Positions 4,968-5,876 of a stretch of DNA of 5,876 nucleotides are shown piece by piece (positions within the stretch are counted from its first letter, which is position 1; every line of letters starts with the position of its first letter). Both the position numbers and the translations under genes were made by a program. The DNA comes from Actinomycetes bacterium (GTDB taxonomy: Bacteria; Actinomycetota; Acidimicrobiia; Acidimicrobiales; Palsa-688). The notes below the pieces were generated by a model, which worked only from the letters and a program-made list of their open reading frames with translations, did no database searches and was not told the DNA's origin. The stretch lies in assembly GCA_021846485.1 (NCBI GenBank), contig JAJZWW010000221.1, positions 1 through 5,876 of the forward strand. Direction: 5' to 3'.

Positions 4968-5231
4968 GTGGCCATCGAACTCGACATCCCCTGCGACGTC
5001 CAAGGCCGAGACCAAGACGGACACCTGTGGGCCTTCCTCGACGAAGCCACCCACCCAGACGAGGTGGCCAAAGGTCACCTCGTCGTCACCGGCGACGAGA
5101 CAGACCCGGTCGTGGCCCGCGTCGTCGACCTGCTCGACCGGCCCGGTGGCGTGAAGGTCGTCATGGAACTCGTCGGTGACGCCGGCGAGCTGCTCGAAGC
5201 ACTGATCCGAGCCCGAGTCGTCGCTGCCTGA
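4968..5231 (+). CDS. Small acidic hypothetical protein, second gene of a coupled pair
   Basis: From the GTG at 4968, directly behind a perfect Shine-Dalgarno, the product is 87 residues; the frame is open upstream but only as the Arg/Pro-rich shadow of the previous gene. The protein is acidic. It seems to contain a strand (AIELDIPCDVQ), the block GHLWAFLDEATHP (18-30), a strand-turn KGHLVVTGDETDPVVARVVDLLD (35-57, in pieces KGHLVVTGDE and PVVARVVDLLD), a further strand (GVKVVMELVG, 61-70) and a final helix (DAGELLEALIRARVV). The mostly beta fold with one terminal helix gives no family I can name. I have a vague memory of similar actinobacterial pairs, which would need a search. Partnering the 148-residue protein is inferred from coupling. 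It has no membrane or secretion signal. Confidence 0.8.
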   Translation: MAIELDIPCDVQGRDQDGHLWAFLDEATHPDEVAKGHLVVTGDETDPVVARVVDLLDRPGGVKVVMELVGDAGELLEALIRARVVAA

Positions 5232-5503
5232 TCGCGGCCGTCGGCGATCCCCCTCCGGCTCGTCGCTTCGGCTCGGACGCTCTGCGTGGTGGTCGCAGTC
5301 CAGCTGACCGCCCCGAACGCCGATTCGATTCCGCGCTTGCCGCCGCGGGCTCCTCTTGCCGGGCAGCAGGGCGCCGATAATCCAGTTCTGCGGCGCTCCG
5401 CTGCCGCTGCGGATGCGTCGGGGTCAGCGGCTGACGCTGCCTGGAGCGAGACCTTCGACCGCCCGCGAAGGGATCGGCTCTTTGGACCTACTGCTTCGCC
5501 CGG
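5232..5503. other. Convergent intergenic region, nothing identified
   Basis: This lies between the end of the unknown pair (plus strand) and the end of the methyltransferase-like gene (minus strand). A small plus-strand open frame from about 5286 is Ala/Arg/Pro-rich and runs into the antisense of the real gene; I do not accept it. Two short stems, CCGCG/CGCGG (5331-5348) and CAGCG/CGCTG (5425-5439), could help termination, but neither has a T-tract. Confidence 0.5.
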
Positions 5504-5876
5504 CTATGCCAGTTCGGCAACGGTGTGGGTGAGAGCGGCGAGCGCCCGGTAGGGGTCGCGCCGGCCGGCTTGCTCCTCGGCGTCGAGGAGGGCGTCGAGG
5601 TCCGCTGGGGGATCTTCGCTGTCCCAGTGATCGCTGAAGAGCCGCACCCCGTACCAGGCGACGGTTGTTGCCCCAGCTGCGGCGAGGGCGGCTTGGACCT
5701 CGGCTGGTTCGTCGGCTCGGACGGATTCGAGGCCGAGCCGGTTGGTGTAGTAGCGGGCGTCGAAGCCGGCCAGGGCGGCGGTCCAGTCCCGGCGCATACC
5801 GGCGCGCATGGCGATCCCGGCACGGTTGCGGGTCAGGATCGACACCAGCCCACCGGGGCGGGCGGCACCGACGAGC
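5504..5876 (-). CDS. C-terminal part of a class I SAM-dependent methyltransferase-like protein (5' end outside window)
   Basis: The minus-strand frame ends at TAG (5504) and is open to the right edge, so about 123 codons are seen and the N-terminal half, with the SAM-binding GxGxG motif, is missing. The first visible residues, LVGAARPGGLVSILTRNR, match the post-motif III strand of Rossmann methyltransferases (L.PGG.L.I...N). They are followed by GIAMRAGMRRDWTAALAGFD and, further on, VAWYGVRLFSDHWD and RRDPYRALAALTHTVAELA. This tail resembles that of SmtA/UbiE-like proteins in actinobacteria, where GVR.F.D and RDPYR are recurring blocks. The substrate cannot be told. The internal GTG at 5845 is not a real start because similarity continues upstream to the edge. 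It is convergent to the unknown pair; whether it is element cargo or chromosomal is undecided. Confidence 0.8.
   Translation of the reverse strand, partial: LVGAARPGGLVSILTRNRAGIAMRAGMRRDWTAALAGFDARYYTNRLGLESVRADEPAEVQAALAAAGATTVAWYGVRLFSDHWDSEDPPADLDALLDAEEQAGRRDPYRALAALTHTVAELA

Noticed and set aside
5353..5385. Minus-strand reading NWIIGALLPGKRS, faintly like the N-terminus of IS5-type transposases
   Set aside because: The match is about ten residues, the flanks show nothing further of the family, and no terminal repeats are visible.
5425..5439. Hairpin CAGCG-GCTGA-CGCTG as a bidirectional terminator
   Set aside because: The position between convergent genes is right, but the five-pair stem without a T-tract is too weak to call.
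1..5876. CRISPR array, rRNA, riboswitch or phage structural genes
   Set aside because: No regularly spaced repeats, rRNA-like conserved stretches, riboswitch cores or phage-type proteins were seen on either strand.

Overview
The window is very GC-rich DNA, with G or C at most third codon positions. Strong AGGAGG-type ribosome binding sites, one probable leaderless promoter and actinobacterial-looking protein variants point to an Actinomycetota chromosome, perhaps from an uncultured lineage. The genus cannot be told from the sequence.

Left part (1-3503), all on the minus strand. From its 5' end (high coordinates) to its 3' end this strand carries: a conserved 232-residue protein with an HTH-like N-terminus and no known function; a PaiB-type FMN-binding split-barrel protein 75 bases behind it; a stretch of about 300 bases with no convincing gene; a Vsr (very-short-patch-repair) endonuclease with no methyltransferase in view; and a YihY/BrkB-family membrane protein that runs off the left edge of the window. 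The real YihY gene has no stop codon inside the window, so a search limited to complete ORFs would miss it.

Middle part (about 3504-4518). After a GC-rich spacer there is a decayed zone. Short protein-like pieces lie in different frames and each is lost after a few dozen codons: a piece with a Walker-B-like strand, a broken P-loop piece, and a piece resembling the first catalytic block of ISAs1-family transposases. The zone ends at 4234-4274, where the minus strand matches the 3' half of a tRNA-Gly(CCC), from the anticodon loop to the discriminator base, with no 5' half. This looks like the attachment-site scar left by a tyrosine-recombinase element that integrated into a tRNA gene. Its orientation predicts that the element lies to the right and that an intact tRNA-Gly(CCC) lies beyond the window.

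Right part (4519-5876). A tightly coupled pair of plus-strand genes of unknown function (148 and 87 residues) follows; the Shine-Dalgarno sequence of the second is formed by the last codons and stop of the first. Convergent to them, at the right edge, is the C-terminal part of a SAM-dependent methyltransferase-like protein whose N-terminus is outside the window. If the tRNA scar is real, this pair, and possibly the methyltransferase, are element cargo. The pair is the best candidate here for an undescribed system, but its function cannot be read from this sequence.
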